From Paraclostridium ghonii (GTDB lineage Bacteria > Bacillota > Clostridia > Peptostreptococcales > Peptostreptococcaceae): a DNA stretch of 64,000 bases. Position numbers and translations under genes: made by a program. A model generated the notes under the pieces. The model had not been told where the DNA came from. It saw only the letters and a program-made list of their open reading frames with translations, and did not search any database. Shown here one piece after another: positions 14,677 through 22,975 of this stretch; position 1 is the first letter of the stretch; every line of letters starts with the position of its first letter. The stretch is from assembly GCF_030815085.1 (NCBI RefSeq), contig NZ_JAUSWG010000008.1; one strand, 5' to 3'.

Positions 14677-16339
14677 TTTAAACGATTATATTGAAGAAGT
14701 GAAGTGTACTTTTATAGAATCTCCGATTAGAAATTATATAATAAATGAAAAAAGCATGCCTTTTAAAAATATTATTAAACACAATCTAGAAGAAGTGATG
14801 AGTAATTTTGATACTTTATTAGAAAAACCTTATAAGCAATTGAAAATAGCAGTAATGGGAGAGGTTAAATCAGGCAAATCTACGTTAGTAAACTCAATTA
14901 TAGGTAAAGAGGTTTCAGAAGTAGACGTTTTAGAAGCTACATCATCAATTATAAATATCTTTTATAATGAAGAAGAATCTTATGATGTAGACCAAAACTG
15001 TATGAATATTGGGATAAACTCAGAAATATTAAAAAATATTAGTATAGTAGATACACCTGGACTAAAAAGCATAACTGAAGAAAATGAAAAAAAATCTATA
15101 AAATATATACAAAATGCAGATGTAATATTATATGTTTTTGATTCAACCCATATAGGACAAGAAGATATAAAAGAAGCTGTTGAACTAATTTCATCTTATG
15201 GGAAACCTATAATTGGAGTGTTAAATAAAGCTGACTTATTACATGATGATTATAAAGAAGTTTTAGAATATGTAGAAGATGAATATGATTTGTATATAGA
15301 TAAATTTTTTATAATATCATCATATTTACAATACCAAGATAATATAACAAAAAAAGCAACAGCAAAAGAGCATGATTTAATATCTGAATACTCAAATGAA
15401 TTAAAATATAATTTTGAAACATTAATGGAGTTTTTACAAGAAATTAGAAACAATAATAATGAAATAAAAAATCAAAGTATAAACTCATCTATAGAAGCTT
15501 TAAAACATAAGGAAAAAATATATCATTATGAGTATTTGAAATCATTAGAAATGTTAGAAAGTGAATTAATAAATCATAAGAATTTACTAGATGGAAAATT
15601 TGACTATATACAAGCTAAGATGGAGTTTGAAATCAATGAATGGCTAGGAAAAAACTTCTTAGAAAATGAAATAAGTAGTATAAATAAAAGTATGGACATA
15701 GCTAGAGAATATATAAATGATAGCTATATAAACAGTGTGATTAATGATAAAAAAGTAGAACTAGATGAATTGTTTTTTAAAGAATGGAATGATTGTATAA
15801 AAGAGGTAAATAGTCTAACTAATAATAAAATAAAAGAATTTATTAAAGATATAAATTATAGAGATTACAATATAGATTTGCCAAAGGTAAAATTAAACGA
15901 AGAAGAGATTGATATAAACGAGATGTTAGCAACAATAGGAACTGGAGCTTTGCTTGGAGCTACATCTGGTAGCGCAGTGGCTGTATATGCAGCAGCTCTT
16001 TCTGCATCAGCTCCAAGTATTACAATAGGAACGGCAATGCTTACTTATTGTCCACCACTACTTTTAGCAGGAACATTAACTGGAGGAATTGGAAAGGTAT
16101 TATATGAGAAGTTGAAAAAAGAGCAGATGAATAAAGATATATTAGATGACATTGAAAGCTTTAAAGAAAATATTAAGTTTGAAATAAAAAATATATTAAT
16201 AGATATATATATAAAAGCTAGCAAAGAAATTATAAGAATAGACCAAAGTATATTTGAAAATTCAAAAGATATATGCATGAATGAGTATGAAATAGAAGAG
16301 TTTAAAAATAATTTAAAACTGTATATAGAAAAACTGTAA
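14666..16339 (+). CDS. Dynamin-like GTPase with hydrophobic paddle-like segment
   Basis: The 557-residue partner has G1 GEVKSGKST at residues 65-73, a likely G2 Thr in EATSSI, G3 DTPGL at 129-133 and G4 NKAD at 187-190. Unlike its neighbour it has two adjacent hydrophobic segments at about residues 425-475 (IGTGALLGATSGSAVAVYAA and the following PPLLLAGTLTGGIGKV), in the position of the membrane-inserting paddle of bacterial dynamins, followed by a helical tail. GGGGG lies 6 bases before the ATG, inside the upstream gene. The pair is monocistronic apart from the two genes and ends at a strong terminator. Confidence 0.85.
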   Translation: MVSNLNDYIEEVKCTFIESPIRNYIINEKSMPFKNIIKHNLEEVMSNFDTLLEKPYKQLKIAVMGEVKSGKSTLVNSIIGKEVSEVDVLEATSSIINIFYNEEESYDVDQNCMNIGINSEILKNISIVDTPGLKSITEENEKKSIKYIQNADVILYVFDSTHIGQEDIKEAVELISSYGKPIIGVLNKADLLHDDYKEVLEYVEDEYDLYIDKFFIISSYLQYQDNITKKATAKEHDLISEYSNELKYNFETLMEFLQEIRNNNNEIKNQSINSSIEALKHKEKIYHYEYLKSLEMLESELINHKNLLDGKFDYIQAKMEFEINEWLGKNFLENEISSINKSMDIAREYINDSYINSVINDKKVELDELFFKEWNDCIKEVNSLTNNKIKEFIKDINYRDYNIDLPKVKLNEEEIDINEMLATIGTGALLGATSGSAVAVYAAALSASAPSITIGTAMLTYCPPLLLAGTLTGGIGKVLYEKLKKEQMNKDILDDIESFKENIKFEIKNILIDIYIKASKEIIRIDQSIFENSKDICMNEYEIEEFKNNLKLYIEKL

Positions 16340-16348
16340 TAAAAATAT

Positions 16349-16388
16349 AAAGCGTTAATTAAATATTTAATTAACGCTTTATATTTTT
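16349..16388. terminator. Terminator of the dynamin pair
   Basis: AAAGCGTTAATTAAAT (from 16349) pairs with ATTTAATTAACGCTTT (to 16380), followed by ATATTTTT. Convergent with the small gene at 16391, so it may serve both sides. Confidence 0.8.
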
Positions 16389-16390
16389 GC

Positions 16391-16594
16391 TTAGCATCTA
16401 TTATAGATTTTATATAATGAAAATGCTATGTTTCCTGTAAGTCTGCTGAAACCTGTATCAGATGTTAAATAAAACGAATTAAAATCAAGTTTGTTTTTTA
16501 TAGCCAAATTAGATATATAGCTATATCTTATACAAACTATTGATAAAAAGTAAATTAAAAATACCATAAATGAAATTAAAAAAATTATAGACAT
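16391..16594 (-). CDS. Small membrane protein of unknown function
   Basis: The 67-residue product starts MSIIFLISF and has one hydrophobic helix at residues 2-25, then a polar domain with a single C-terminal Cys. The ATG at 16594 follows GGGGGG by 7 bases; a longer frame from an in-frame TTG overlaps that ribosome binding site. I do not recognise a family. The strong ribosome binding site and helix support a real gene. Confidence 0.5.
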   Translation of the reverse strand: MSIIFLISFMVFLIYFLSIVCIRYSYISNLAIKNKLDFNSFYLTSDTGFSRLTGNIAFSLYKIYNRC

Positions 16595-16878
16595 ATATAA
16601 ACCCCCCAAAGTTTATTAATACATGTTTCTATAATTAAATTGTACAACCAATAGTTTGAAATTTCAAAGAATTAATAAATACAATATGCGAGAAAAAAAT
16701 ATATAAAGTATCAAAAAATAATGCTGTAAAAATTAAATTATAATTATACTTTTAATTTAGACCAATTTAGAGGAAATAAATATAATATTGATAAATATAT
16801 GTGAGCTATGCTATTATAGAAAATATAGTACTGTTTAAAACACAGTAGGCACAATTTGAATCAAAAGAGGTGAAGAGG

Positions 16879-17487
16879 TTGGAGATCGGGTCATTAATAG
16901 AAGAATTTATAATAAACTATGGATTAATTAGTATTTTTATTGTTGTAGCATTAGAATATGCAAACCTTCCTCTACCAAGTGAATTAGTATTACCATTAAT
17001 AGGAATAGTTGCATTTGAATATAGTATTAATTTTATACAAGTAGTAACTATATCTATATTAGGGGGGATAACAGGATGTATAATAAATTATTATTTAGGA
17101 TATAAATTTGGAAAACCTTTAATAAAAGCTATAACAGGCAAGTTACCTAAAACAGAAAAATCTATAAAATCATCATATTCATGGATAAAAAAATATGATA
17201 AATTATCTGTAATGATTTCAAGATTAGTTCCAGTGGCAAGAACATTTATTTCTATAGTAGCTGGGGTTATAAAAATGAATATAATCACATTTATAATATA
17301 TTCAGCAATAGGAATAAGTATATGGAATTTAACTTTAATTTCAGCTGGGTATTTATTAGGACATGAACTAAATTTTATAACATCTATACTAAAACAATAT
17401 TCTTTATTAGTTACTATATTAGCAAGTGTATTTATAGTAATTTGCATAATAAGGAATAAAATGAAAATTAAAAAAAATAAAATTTAA
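16879..17487 (+). CDS. DedA family (SNARE_assoc) membrane protein
   Basis: The roughly 202-residue protein has the DedA pattern: amphipathic N terminus, E-x-x-x-L-P-L-P-S-E-L-V-L-P near residue 25, G-x-x-x-G-x-x-x-x-Y-Y-L-G-Y-K-F-G, and R-L-V-P-V-A-R-T-F-I-S-I-V-A-G-V near 118, with four to five membrane segments. DedA proteins include undecaprenyl-phosphate and phospholipid scramblases or flippases. The start is probably TTG at 16879, since GAGG ends 8 bases before it; a GTG at 16870 overlaps this site. Stands alone, with a terminator at 17612. Confidence 0.88.
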   Translation: MEIGSLIEEFIINYGLISIFIVVALEYANLPLPSELVLPLIGIVAFEYSINFIQVVTISILGGITGCIINYYLGYKFGKPLIKAITGKLPKTEKSIKSSYSWIKKYDKLSVMISRLVPVARTFISIVAGVIKMNIITFIIYSAIGISIWNLTLISAGYLLGHELNFITSILKQYSLLVTILASVFIVICIIRNKMKIKKNKI

Positions 17488-17611
17488 TTTCTTTTTAATA
17501 ATAAAAATTATATGATTTGAACTTTTAATATTAGCATTTAGAATAATAATCATAGCGTGTATGGAATTTTTAACAATTAAATTATATGTGAAATTTTAGT
17601 TTATATAAAGC

Positions 17612-17648
17612 AGTGGTGTAACTATATAGTTATGTCACTATTTTTTTA
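17612..17648 (+). terminator. Probable terminator of the DedA gene
   Basis: AGTGGTGTAACTA (17612-17624) pairs over its length with TAGTTATGTCACT (17627-17639) allowing three G-U pairs, followed by a run of T. Confidence 0.65.
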
Positions 17649-17703
17649 TTCAAGTGTAAAATAAAATTTTATTATAAAATATATAAATAAATGTTTATTG
17701 ATA

Positions 17704-17732
17704 TTAACAAAAGTTTATTAGTGTGGTAGAAT
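17704..17732 (+). promoter_or_regulatory. SigA-type promoter of yjjI-yjjW
   Basis: TTAACA (17704-17709) and TAGAAT (17727-17732) are spaced by 17 bases, 36 bases before the yjjI start. Confidence 0.65.
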
Positions 17733-17768
17733 TAATGTAATAAATATAAAATAATGGGGGACTAAATA

Positions 17769-19247
17769 ATGAACAGTATAGAACAAATATTACACTCTAC
17801 GGATATGCAATATCATGAAAAAAGAGCTAATATGGCAAGATTAGCAGAAGATTCTTTAGAACCTTTAGAAATAAGCAAGGAAACAAAATCGTATTTAGAT
17901 AGAAAAATACTATGTGATATGAATGAAGGTACTAGACCATATAGACCAAGATATATACTTCCTGATTATGTTAAGTTTATAAAGCAAGGTAGTGAATATT
18001 TAGATATACAGCCACCAAAAGACTTATATGAAGCTGTTAATGCAATGCTAATACTTTATAGATATGTGCCGTCTATAACAGGATATCCAGTTTATGTAGG
18101 GCAAATAGACGATGTATTAGAACCATTTATGGATACTGTTAGTGAAAAAGAAGGATATAACTTAATAAAAATGTTGCTTATAAATATAGATAGAACGCTA
18201 CCTGATGCATTTGTTCACATGAATATAGGCCCAAAAGATAGTAGAGTTGGAAGATTAGTAATTCAAATAGAGAGAGAGCTTAGAAAAGCTGTTCCTAATG
18301 TTACATTAAAGTGTAGTGACGAAACTCCTGATGACCTTATAAAATATGGAATAGCGTCAGCTCTTGAAAATATAAAACCGTATTTTGTAAATCATAAGCT
18401 AATGAGTAATGACTTAGGAGAAGATTATGGAGTAGTTAGTTGTTACAATTCATTGAAAATAGGAGGAGGAGCACATACACTAACTAGATTAAATTTAAAG
18501 GCACTAGCTAAAGAAAGTGAAAACTATGAAGACTTTATGAATGTAAAACTTCCAAAAGCAGTAAAATTATTATCTGAACTTACAAATGCAAGAATAAAAT
18601 ATTTAGTTGAAGAAGCTAAATTCTTTGAAAGTTCATTTTTAGCAAAAGAGGGATTAATAGATTTAGAAAAGTTTACATCTATGCCAGCTATATATGGAAC
18701 TTTCGAATGTGTTGAGATATTTACAGGAAGACAAATGGGGCATGATGATAGAGCAAATGATGTAGCGGAAGAAATATGTAAAAGATTTGCTGAGTTGATT
18801 AGAAATGAAGAGGCTCTATATTGTGGAGGAACAAAAGGTAAGCATGGAGTTCATGCACAAGGGGGATTAGAATCGGATACAGACACAACTCCAGCAGTGA
18901 GAATTAAATACGGATGTGAACCAGATATATTTGATCATATCAATTTATCAGGAAGACTTCATAAATATTTTGATACTGGATGTAGTGATATATACTTGTT
19001 TGATGAAACTGCAAAAAACAATATAGATGGAATGTTAAGAGTTGTAAAAGGAGCTCTTGAAAATGGAATAAGAGTATTATCTATAAATAGTGATTCTTCA
19101 GAGTTTGTAAGAATAACTGGATATTTAGTTAAAAAGACTGATATAAATAAATTTAATGAAGGTCAAAACCTAAGAGAAGATTCAGTTTTATTAGGTGCAT
19201 TAAGCATGAAAAATGGAATTGAAGAAAGAAAGGTAAGGAAAGCTTAA
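17769..19247 (+). CDS. yjjI: YjjI-family glycyl radical enzyme
   Basis: The 492-residue protein matches the YjjI family of glycyl radical enzymes, which are smaller than pyruvate formate-lyase (about 750 residues). The likely active-site Cys lies in YGVVSCYNSLKIGGGAHT (near residue 223). The C-terminal glycyl radical loop is SEFVRITGYLVKK, with the radical Gly in TGY. GGGGG lies 8 bases before the ATG. The next gene, sharing one base, encodes the dedicated radical SAM activase, which supports the assignment. The reaction of YjjI is, to my knowledge, not established. Activity requires strict anoxia. The pair is not adjacent to microcompartment genes. Confidence 0.85.
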   Translation: MNSIEQILHSTDMQYHEKRANMARLAEDSLEPLEISKETKSYLDRKILCDMNEGTRPYRPRYILPDYVKFIKQGSEYLDIQPPKDLYEAVNAMLILYRYVPSITGYPVYVGQIDDVLEPFMDTVSEKEGYNLIKMLLINIDRTLPDAFVHMNIGPKDSRVGRLVIQIERELRKAVPNVTLKCSDETPDDLIKYGIASALENIKPYFVNHKLMSNDLGEDYGVVSCYNSLKIGGGAHTLTRLNLKALAKESENYEDFMNVKLPKAVKLLSELTNARIKYLVEEAKFFESSFLAKEGLIDLEKFTSMPAIYGTFECVEIFTGRQMGHDDRANDVAEEICKRFAELIRNEEALYCGGTKGKHGVHAQGGLESDTDTTPAVRIKYGCEPDIFDHINLSGRLHKYFDTGCSDIYLFDETAKNNIDGMLRVVKGALENGIRVLSINSDSSEFVRITGYLVKKTDINKFNEGQNLREDSVLLGALSMKNGIEERKVRKA

Positions 19248-20086
19248 TGAAAGCTCCTGTTAATAAAATTATAAATATGAGCTTTATAGATGGACCGGGA
19301 TGTAGAATAAGTATATTTTTACAAGGTTGCAATATGAAGTGTATATATTGTCACAATCCAGAAACACAAAATACTTGTTTTTCTTGTAAAGAATGTATAA
19401 ATGTATGTAAGGTGGGAGCTATTACATTTGAAGATACAATCAAATACGATAAAAACAAGTGTGTAAATTGTGATGAATGTATAAATGTATGTAAAAAATT
19501 TGCATCTCCTAAGGTTACTTACTATGATACAAACGAGTTATTTAACTATGTTAATAAGTATAAAAACCTTATAGATGGAATTACTTTTTCTGGAGGAGAA
19601 TGTAGCATTTATAGTGATTTTATAATTGAATTTGCAGATATAGTTCACGAAAAAACAAGTCTTAGTGTTTTTGTAGATACAAATGGTAACATAAATGAAA
19701 AAGATACTGAAAATCTAATAGATCATGTAGATGGATTTATGTTTGACTTAAAGGCTTTTAACGAAGACACACATTTAAAAGTTACTGGGATAGAAAATAA
19801 TATAGTTCTTAAAAATATAAATAAATGCGCAAAAACCAATAAATTATATGAAATAAGAACTGTATTGATAGAAAATATAAATGATGATTGGGATGTATTT
19901 AGTAAAGAAGTCGAATATATAAAAAATTTAAATGAATATACTAAATTTAAATTAATACCATTTAGAAAGTATGGTGTAAAAGGAGAACTTTCTAATTTTA
20001 GAGATTATCCGAAAGAAAAATACATGAAATACTATGAAAAAGCGAAAGAAGTATTAAAAGAAAGAATGTTAAACCCTATTATTTAA
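19247..20086 (+). CDS. yjjW: YjjW-family glycyl radical enzyme activase (radical SAM)
   Basis: The 279-residue protein has the radical SAM triad in GCNMKCIYC (Cys residues spaced C-x3-C-x2-C near residues 29-36). A ferredoxin-type insert with two 4Fe-4S motifs follows, CFSCKECINVCKVGA and CVNCDECINVC. The SAM-binding FSGGECS follows. This layout is that of glycyl radical activases with extra clusters. It should abstract a hydrogen from the Gly of YjjI using SAM. The start codon overlaps the yjjI stop (TAATG), implying translational coupling. Confidence 0.88.
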   Translation: MKAPVNKIINMSFIDGPGCRISIFLQGCNMKCIYCHNPETQNTCFSCKECINVCKVGAITFEDTIKYDKNKCVNCDECINVCKKFASPKVTYYDTNELFNYVNKYKNLIDGITFSGGECSIYSDFIIEFADIVHEKTSLSVFVDTNGNINEKDTENLIDHVDGFMFDLKAFNEDTHLKVTGIENNIVLKNINKCAKTNKLYEIRTVLIENINDDWDVFSKEVEYIKNLNEYTKFKLIPFRKYGVKGELSNFRDYPKEKYMKYYEKAKEVLKERMLNPII

Positions 20087-20104
20087 TATAATGAATATAT
20101 ATGT

Positions 20105-20142
20105 AAACCTAGGTAACAAATTGTTATCTAGGTTTTTTTTAT
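20105..20142 (+). terminator. Rho-independent terminator of yjjI-yjjW
   Basis: AAACCTAGGTAACAA (20105-20119) pairs with TTGTTATCTAGGTTT (allowing one G-U pair), followed by a long T run. Confidence 0.85.
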
Positions 20143-20238
20143 GGAAGAATATAGAGTACGAAACCTTGGAATTAGCGAAGGACATACATTTATAAAAATA
20201 GAAAATTAAATACAGGAATAAATGTATGGGGGGATAAC

Positions 20239-20772
20239 ATGAAAGAAAAAGTTATAGAAAAAACTATTGAATGGGTAAAGATAATAACATTAGCTATATG
20301 TATGGGGCTTATAGTTACATATTTTGTTGTACCTACTGTAGTTAGTGGAGAGTCCATGTATCCAACTTTGAACACAAAAGATTACTTAATAATAAATAAG
20401 TTAGCGTATAAAATGGATAATCCAAACAGAGGGGACATAGTAGTATTTAAAACAGATTTAAAAAATAATGACGGGGAGAAAAAGAGTTTAGTAAAACGAA
20501 TTATAGGGCTTCCAAATGAACATTTAGTAATAGAAAGTGGGCAAGTTTATATAAATGGTAAATTAATAGATGAACCTTATTTAAAAGATACATACACAGC
20601 AGGAGATATAGATATGAAAATACCAAGTGATAGTTATTTTGCTATGGGGGATAATAGATTAGTAAGCAAAGACAGTAGAGATAATGAAGTTGGGGTTGTA
20701 AGTAAGGATGAAATAGTAGGGGAAGTAAGTATAAGAGTGTTTCCGTTTCAAAGTTTGGGAGGAATAAAGTAA
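20239..20772 (+). CDS. lepB: Signal peptidase I
   Basis: The 177-residue protein has one N-terminal membrane anchor (residues about 13-36), the catalytic Ser39 in SGESMYPTL, the general base Lys86 in LVKRIIG, and the box GDNR..SKDSR that supports the fold. It cleaves Sec signal peptides on the outer face of the membrane. Its size and single anchor match Gram-positive SipS-type enzymes. GGGGGG is 7 bases before the ATG. It lies alone between the yjjI unit and the citrate regulator. Confidence 0.93.
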   Translation: MKEKVIEKTIEWVKIITLAICMGLIVTYFVVPTVVSGESMYPTLNTKDYLIINKLAYKMDNPNRGDIVVFKTDLKNNDGEKKSLVKRIIGLPNEHLVIESGQVYINGKLIDEPYLKDTYTAGDIDMKIPSDSYFAMGDNRLVSKDSRDNEVGVVSKDEIVGEVSIRVFPFQSLGGIK

Positions 20773-20867
20773 ATAATTAAAGCTTATAAAATATTTGTAT
20801 ATTATTACATTAGCAACTATAATACTATTAGGGGAAAAAATAGTTAAGTTTAAGGATGTAGATATAT

Positions 20868-21545
20868 ATGAATGTAATATTTGATAAAGTTGAGAATAAT
20901 GATTTAAGGCCAATTAGGGAGATTGTTTTGCATGAAATTAGAAATGCAATATTTGAAGGCAAGTTAAATCAAGGAGATAGATTAATTGAAAATAATATTG
21001 CTAAATGTATGGGGGTTAGTAGAACTCCTGTAAGAGAGGCATTAAGACAGCTAGAAATAGAAGGATTAGCCGTTAATGTACCTAGAAAGGGAACTTTAGT
21101 AAAAGGAATATCTAAAGAAGATGCAATTGAAATATATGATATAAGAGAAGTTCTAGAAGGGTTGGTTTCAAGGTTGGCGTGTTTACATATTACAAGAATA
21201 GAAATTAGAAGATTAAAAGAAATAATAAGCATAATGGAAGATTGCATAAAAATTAGTAGCAATATGGAATATATAAAGGCTCATAATGAGTATAATGAAA
21301 TACTATTAAATGCAAGTAAAAATAAAAGGCTAATAGACAGATTAGAAACTATATATGATTATTTAAAGAGTTTAAGAAGAATTAGTTTACTTACAGATGA
21401 AAGAAGACTTGAAGCTATAAAAGAACATAACGATATAGTACAAGCTATTGAAACTGGAGATGAAGAACTTGCAGAGAAAGTTGCTAGAATTCATGTATAT
21501 AATGCAAAGCAAGCATTTATAAAAGCGTGTGAAGTAAAAAAATAA
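20868..21545 (+). CDS. GntR-family regulator, FCD (FadR) subfamily, probable citrate-locus regulator
   Basis: The 225-residue protein has a winged helix (residues about 12-80, with GDRLIENNIAKCMGVSRTPVREALRQL) and an all-helical FCD ligand domain (about 90-220) with metal or ligand-binding His in KEHNDIV and RIHVYNA. FCD regulators sense small carboxylates and CitO of lactic acid bacteria, which activates citrate genes, belongs here. It lies just upstream of citD in the same direction, separated by a 30-base palindromic terminator, and the citD promoter carries GntR-type palindromes. A related protein is encoded at 28655-29332. Confidence 0.88.
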   Translation: MNVIFDKVENNDLRPIREIVLHEIRNAIFEGKLNQGDRLIENNIAKCMGVSRTPVREALRQLEIEGLAVNVPRKGTLVKGISKEDAIEIYDIREVLEGLVSRLACLHITRIEIRRLKEIISIMEDCIKISSNMEYIKAHNEYNEILLNASKNKRLIDRLETIYDYLKSLRRISLLTDERRLEAIKEHNDIVQAIETGDEELAEKVARIHVYNAKQAFIKACEVKK

Positions 21546-21555
21546 TAAAGTGAAA

Positions 21556-21592
21556 AATAAGTATTGGACATGTCCAATACTTATTTTTTTGT
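21556..21592 (+). terminator. Palindromic terminator after the first GntR gene
   Basis: AATAAGTATTGGACA (21556-21570) and its exact complement (21571-21585) make a 30-base perfect palindrome followed by a T run, 11 bases after the stop codon. Confidence 0.75.
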
Positions 21593-21678
21593 AACAAACA
21601 TTTATATAGATATGTACAATTTATAAAAAACACTAAAAATACACGCTTTAGGCAAACGATTTATTGAATGGGTTTAAA

Positions 21679-21750
21679 TTGTATGCTAAACTTGGTTTAG
21701 GTATACTAATAAAGCAAATTGTATACAATTTGCTTGGCATTTATACAAAT
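21679..21750 (+). promoter_or_regulatory. citD promoter with GntR-type operators
   Basis: A -10 TATACT (21702-21707) has TTGTAT (21679-21684) 17 bases upstream. Starting at the predicted transcription start is the perfect 20-base palindrome GCAAATTGTATACAATTTGC (21714-21733). A matching half, AAATTGTAT, covers the -35 region (21676-21684), and TATACAAAT follows at 21742-21750. The TTGTATACAA core is typical of FCD-type GntR operators. Likely bound by one or both GntR proteins of this locus. Confidence 0.65.
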
Positions 21751-21779
21751 TATAATCAAAAAGAAAGGGAGTAAATAGT

Positions 21780-22064
21780 ATGGAGTTAAAAATAACTGCT
21801 AGTGCTGGCACATTAGAATCAAGTGATATTCAAATAATTATAGAGCCAAGTAGTAATGGTATAGAATTAAGTCTTCAAAGTACAGTAATATCTCAATTTG
21901 GGGAGCAAATAGAAAGTATTATAAAAGAAACTTTGAAAGATTTAAATATAGAAAATGCTAAGATATTTGCAAATGATAAAGGGGCAATAGATCCAGTTAT
22001 AAAAAGTAGAGTACAAACAGCTGCATATAGATCGGCTAAAAATAAAGAGTACAAGTATATATAA
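21780..22064 (+). CDS. citD: Citrate lyase acyl carrier protein (gamma subunit)
   Basis: The 94-residue protein is the usual CitD length. Ser14, in SAGTLESSD, is the attachment site for the phosphoribosyl-dephospho-CoA prosthetic group delivered by CitX. The acetylated thiol of this group carries the acyl exchange reaction. First gene of the operon, 11 bases before citE, with AAAGGGAG before its ATG. Confidence 0.92.
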   Translation: MELKITASAGTLESSDIQIIIEPSSNGIELSLQSTVISQFGEQIESIIKETLKDLNIENAKIFANDKGAIDPVIKSRVQTAAYRSAKNKEYKYI

Positions 22065-22075
22065 GGAGGTATATT

Positions 22076-22975
22076 ATGAAATTAAGACGTTCTATGTTAT
22101 TTGTTCCTGGAAACAATCCTGGATTAATAAGAGATGTTCATATATATAAACCAGATTCAATTATGTTAGATTTGGAAGATGCTATAGCAATAACAGAAAA
22201 AGATTCAGCTAGATTACTAGTTTATAACATGTTAAAAGAATTAGGCGACTACTATAAAGAATTAGATATAGAAACAGTAGTAAGAATAAATGCATTAGAC
22301 ACAGAATTTTGGAAAGAAGATTTAGAGGCTGTTGTAAGAGCTGGAGTAGATGTAATAAGAATCCCAAAAACAGATAAAGCAGAAGATGTGTTAACTGTAG
22401 AAAATGAAGTTGAAAGAATCGAAAGGGAAATAGGAAAAGAAATAGGCAGTACAAAGCTTATGGCTGCATTAGAATCTCCAATTGCAGTATTAAATGCATA
22501 TAGTATAGCAACATCATCTAAAAGACTTATGGGAATAGCATTAAGTGGAGAAGATTTTGTTACATGTATGAAAACGGATAGATCTTTAGAAGGACATGAG
22601 TTACATGCAGCAAGAGGAATGGTGGTATTAGCTGCAAGAGCAGCAGGGGTAAGTGTACATGACACTGTTTATTCAGATGTAAACAATGACGAAGGATTTT
22701 TAAATGAAGCTAAATTTATTAAACAATTAGGATTTGATGGTAAGTCTTTAATACATCCTAGGCAAGTGGAATTAGTACATAAAGTATATACACCAAGTAA
22801 AAAATCTATAGATAAATCATACAAAATTATAAAGGCGACAGAACAAGCTATAAAAGAAGGTAAAGGAGTATTTACTGTTGATGGGAAAATGGTTGATAAA
22901 CCAATAATAGAAAGAGCTCAACATGTTTTAAGACTAGCTAAGGCATCCGGAATAAACATAGGAGGTGACAACTAA
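22076..22975 (+). CDS. citE: Citrate lyase beta subunit (citryl-ACP lyase)
   Basis: The 299-residue protein starts RRSMLFVPGNNPG, the phosphate-loop motif of the CitE/HpcH TIM-barrel family, with IMLDLEDAIA binding Mg2+ and GEDFVTCMKTDRS near residue 160. It splits citryl-ACP into oxaloacetate and acetyl-ACP. AAGGAGG lies 8 bases before the ATG and the stop overlaps the citF start. Confidence 0.94.
   Translation: MKLRRSMLFVPGNNPGLIRDVHIYKPDSIMLDLEDAIAITEKDSARLLVYNMLKELGDYYKELDIETVVRINALDTEFWKEDLEAVVRAGVDVIRIPKTDKAEDVLTVENEVERIEREIGKEIGSTKLMAALESPIAVLNAYSIATSSKRLMGIALSGEDFVTCMKTDRSLEGHELHAARGMVVLAARAAGVSVHDTVYSDVNNDEGFLNEAKFIKQLGFDGKSLIHPRQVELVHKVYTPSKKSIDKSYKIIKATEQAIKEGKGVFTVDGKMVDKPIIERAQHVLRLAKASGINIGGDN

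Noticed and set aside
20140..20208. 22-codon frame starting MEEYRVRNLGIS after the yjjW terminator
   Set aside because: It starts in the terminator T run, has no ribosome binding site and ends just before the lepB leader. It reads like chance sequence.
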